Below are positions 62,355 through 64,000 of a DNA stretch of 64,000 nt, in pieces. Source of the stretch: Anopheles merus. Lineage: Eukaryota; Arthropoda; Insecta; Diptera; Culicidae. A program made the translations under genes and the position numbers. The stretch's first letter is position 1; every line of letters starts with the position of its first letter. Below the pieces are notes generated by a model. The model did not search any database and was not told the DNA's origin. It saw only the letters and a list, made by a program, of their open reading frames with translations. Location: positions 1 through 64,000 of the forward strand of contig NW_024427764.1 of the NCBI RefSeq assembly GCF_017562075.2, in the 5' to 3' direction.

Positions 62355-64000
62355 GCTGCTGCTAGTGATCGGTGCGTGCTGCGCGCTTACCTATCTTCAG
62401 GTGGCCAGGACGCAGCAGAGTGATTATGAAATCGATTACGATGAGGAGGGCTTTTGGATTGGCCACGGGCTAGGCAACCGCAAAGAAGGTGCGTGTTGTC
62501 CATTTCCGCACGGTGTGTCGATACTGCGCGTAGCATGATATAACACCCAGATGGACGCGAAAACAAATACCGTGTGCTAGTGTTCTGTGACCGTTTATCA
62601 AGCTAATTCGAACTCAAATTCGATTTTTCTGTACTTCCATGTTTGCATATGTTGGGAAAACACACTTCCGCCCGGATGCAGGTGACGAAATCCTGAAGGT
62701 GCTGCACAAATCGGTCGGTCCATTCGTGGAGCCGCAAAACGTTACCGTCGTAGAGAAGTTCACTGCAGCGGATGGTGAAAGTATTACGTTCACACAATTC
62801 AACTCCTCTAAGGTAAACGCGCGTATTACAAGACGTAATGGTGGTGATAAAAAAGTGAAATTAATGGCCTTCGCGCGATGCTGCGATGCCGGAGATGCCC
62901 TAGTGCTCTGTTAGCTGGGCTGAGTGCGCTAAAGTCGGCATCAGGACAACGGCACGGTAGTGGTTTTGTTTGTGCTAGGCCTCAAAAGACGGAGCTATTT
63001 CATTGTGGTTCGCATTCCACGAATGTTGGCACTCTTTCACAGGTTGTGGACAGATTTGCTCACGCAAGACCCGTGCTACTGGGTTATGATCTCGTCGGCG
63101 CTTGCTGGTGTGGATGGACGTTGACGCGTACAAACCTTAGCCACTTTGGGCGAGTGGTTGGTCGGTGCTGGGAACGTGCCCGGTGTTCGGTTTTGTTGCC
63201 AAACAGATCTCCTCCTTCTGCTGAAGCATGTCATGTAATCACTCCGCGACGCTCCCAAAAATAGTTTTACGTGTGACGACAACCGTACCACCATACCGGG
63301 TATACGTCCACTAAGGTGTGGCTAGATGGTGCAAGGGAAGTGCGGTGCGTCATTTCTAATTCAAACACAGCGCGATAGACAAGCGAAAGTGAAACCCAAA
63401 CCACAAAAACGGCTTTAGCATAGAGTCCATCTTGGAAGCGGCTACTACAACGCTTTCGCGTCGTTGTGCTACGTTGTTGTGCCGCTATGATGCCAGCTCT
63501 ATCGGTCTATCGAATGGATCAAGAGGTTGTTGTAACGGTTGCTTATTGACCTTAGCCTCGGGGTCACCATTAGAAAGAGCGTAGGGAGCTGGAGTAGAAA
63601 CGGAACGAGACAGCCGTAATGTCGGGCATCAAGGCGATCGAGTTGTTTGGATCGTGCATTTAATTGGACCATTTTGAGCGGGTGGTTCTGCTGTGCGAAG
63701 TGTCTGACAGTCGCAGCATACCGAACTAATTAGAGCAAAATTTACGCGCGGGCGGAACAGAATGCAGTTATGAATGTGAACATTGGGGCAAAAGGTTTAA
63801 ATCGGGAATTGTTTGTTTTTTTTTTTGGCTCGTTTGAACATGAGGCTCAATGGAACTGAGAAGGCCATAATTTTAAATTCAAAAACACACGTTCACTTGA
63901 AACAGTAAAATATACATTTCTCTTGAATTGTGCCGAAAATGAAATCTTTAACTATTTGCATTTTTCTTCTCTTTCTCTCTTTCAGGTACTCACATACTTT
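62344..64000 (+). CDS. N-terminal exons of an unrecognised secreted or membrane protein (partial, runs off the window)
   Basis: Three exons fit one reading frame: 62344-62488, 62682-62812 and 63986 to the window edge. Exon 1 gives 48 codons plus one base. Residues 1-23 look like a signal peptide: MRDK followed by the hydrophobic run LLLVIGACCALTYLQV. A very acidic, tyrosine-containing stretch (DYEIDYDEEGFW, residues 27-38) follows and could carry tyrosine sulfation (inference). The donor AAG|GTGCGT, acceptor ATGCAG|GTG, donor AAG|GTAAAC and acceptor TTTCAG|GTA all keep phase (1, then 0). Exon 2 has two NxS/T sites, NVT and NSS. ATG 62344 was chosen because the frame upstream to 62320 opens only with GTG. 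The frame, splice sites and higher GC set this region apart from the rest of the window. I do not recognise the family, and an extra exon inside intron 2 cannot be excluded. Confidence 0.72.
62813..63985 (+). other. Intron 2 of the right-end gene
   Basis: This is the 1173-bp interval between the donor AAG|GTAAAC and the pyrimidine-rich acceptor CTTTCTCTCTTTCAG. It contains open frames up to 128 codons on the plus strand (62878-63264), but these lack flanking splice signals that would keep the exon 2 frame. Intron 1, 62489-62681, is 193 bp. Confidence 0.6.

Overview
This 64 kb window is AT-rich eukaryotic DNA with almost no protein-coding content. Short GT..AG introns, dense simple repeats, tRNA-headed SINEs, hAT and pogo/Tigger-like elements and a CTCF-like motif pair point to an insect, most likely a dipteran and plausibly an Anopheles-type mosquito. 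The species assignment is inference; I recognised no gene that fixes it. Most open frames in the window are no longer than chance predicts for AT-rich DNA of this length, so I annotate only the few with splice or context support.

Layout. From 1 to about 22 kb the sequence is mostly unassigned non-coding DNA. It carries an (AT)n tract at 7.0 kb, a 25-bp tandem repeat at 8.24 kb, SINE-A copies at 10.2 and 19.1 kb and a tiny retroposed unit at 15.43 kb. From 22.0 to 24.3 kb there is a nested island: a hAT-like element containing two SINE-A copies and an (AT)n tract, followed 9 bp later by a pogo-like MITE. Between 24.9 and 31.7 kb the minus strand holds candidate exons. The best is a two-exon pair at 31504-31716 with consensus splice sites and a 61-bp intron. 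From 34.0 to 38.7 kb lies a second island: a 4.08 kb hAT-like composite with a perfect 8-bp target duplication, containing diverged internal repeats, a pogo-like MITE and a second hAT fragment, followed by a SINE-A. A third island at 44.5-48.1 kb holds SINE-A, SINE-C, SINE-B and pogo-like MITEs, partly as an inverted repeat about 1 kb apart, with two long (AT)n tracts. Another candidate minus-strand exon is at 52675-52834. The fourth island, 57.3-59.6 kb, is a 1.6 kb hAT-like element whose left junction was later hit by a SINE-A, followed by about 335 bp of (CA)n.

The one convincing gene is at the right end, on the plus strand. Coding starts at 62344, two complete exons are present, and a third begins 15 bp before the window ends. 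It encodes the N-terminus of a secreted or membrane protein of unknown family. An overlapping upstream ORF and a GC-rich leader precede it.

The window therefore looks like a gene-poor intergenic or intronic region shaped by repeated nested insertion. The most unusual items are the pair of ~56-bp retroposed units with identical ends and their own target duplications, the SINE that landed exactly on a hAT junction, and the phase-compatible series of minus-strand exons.
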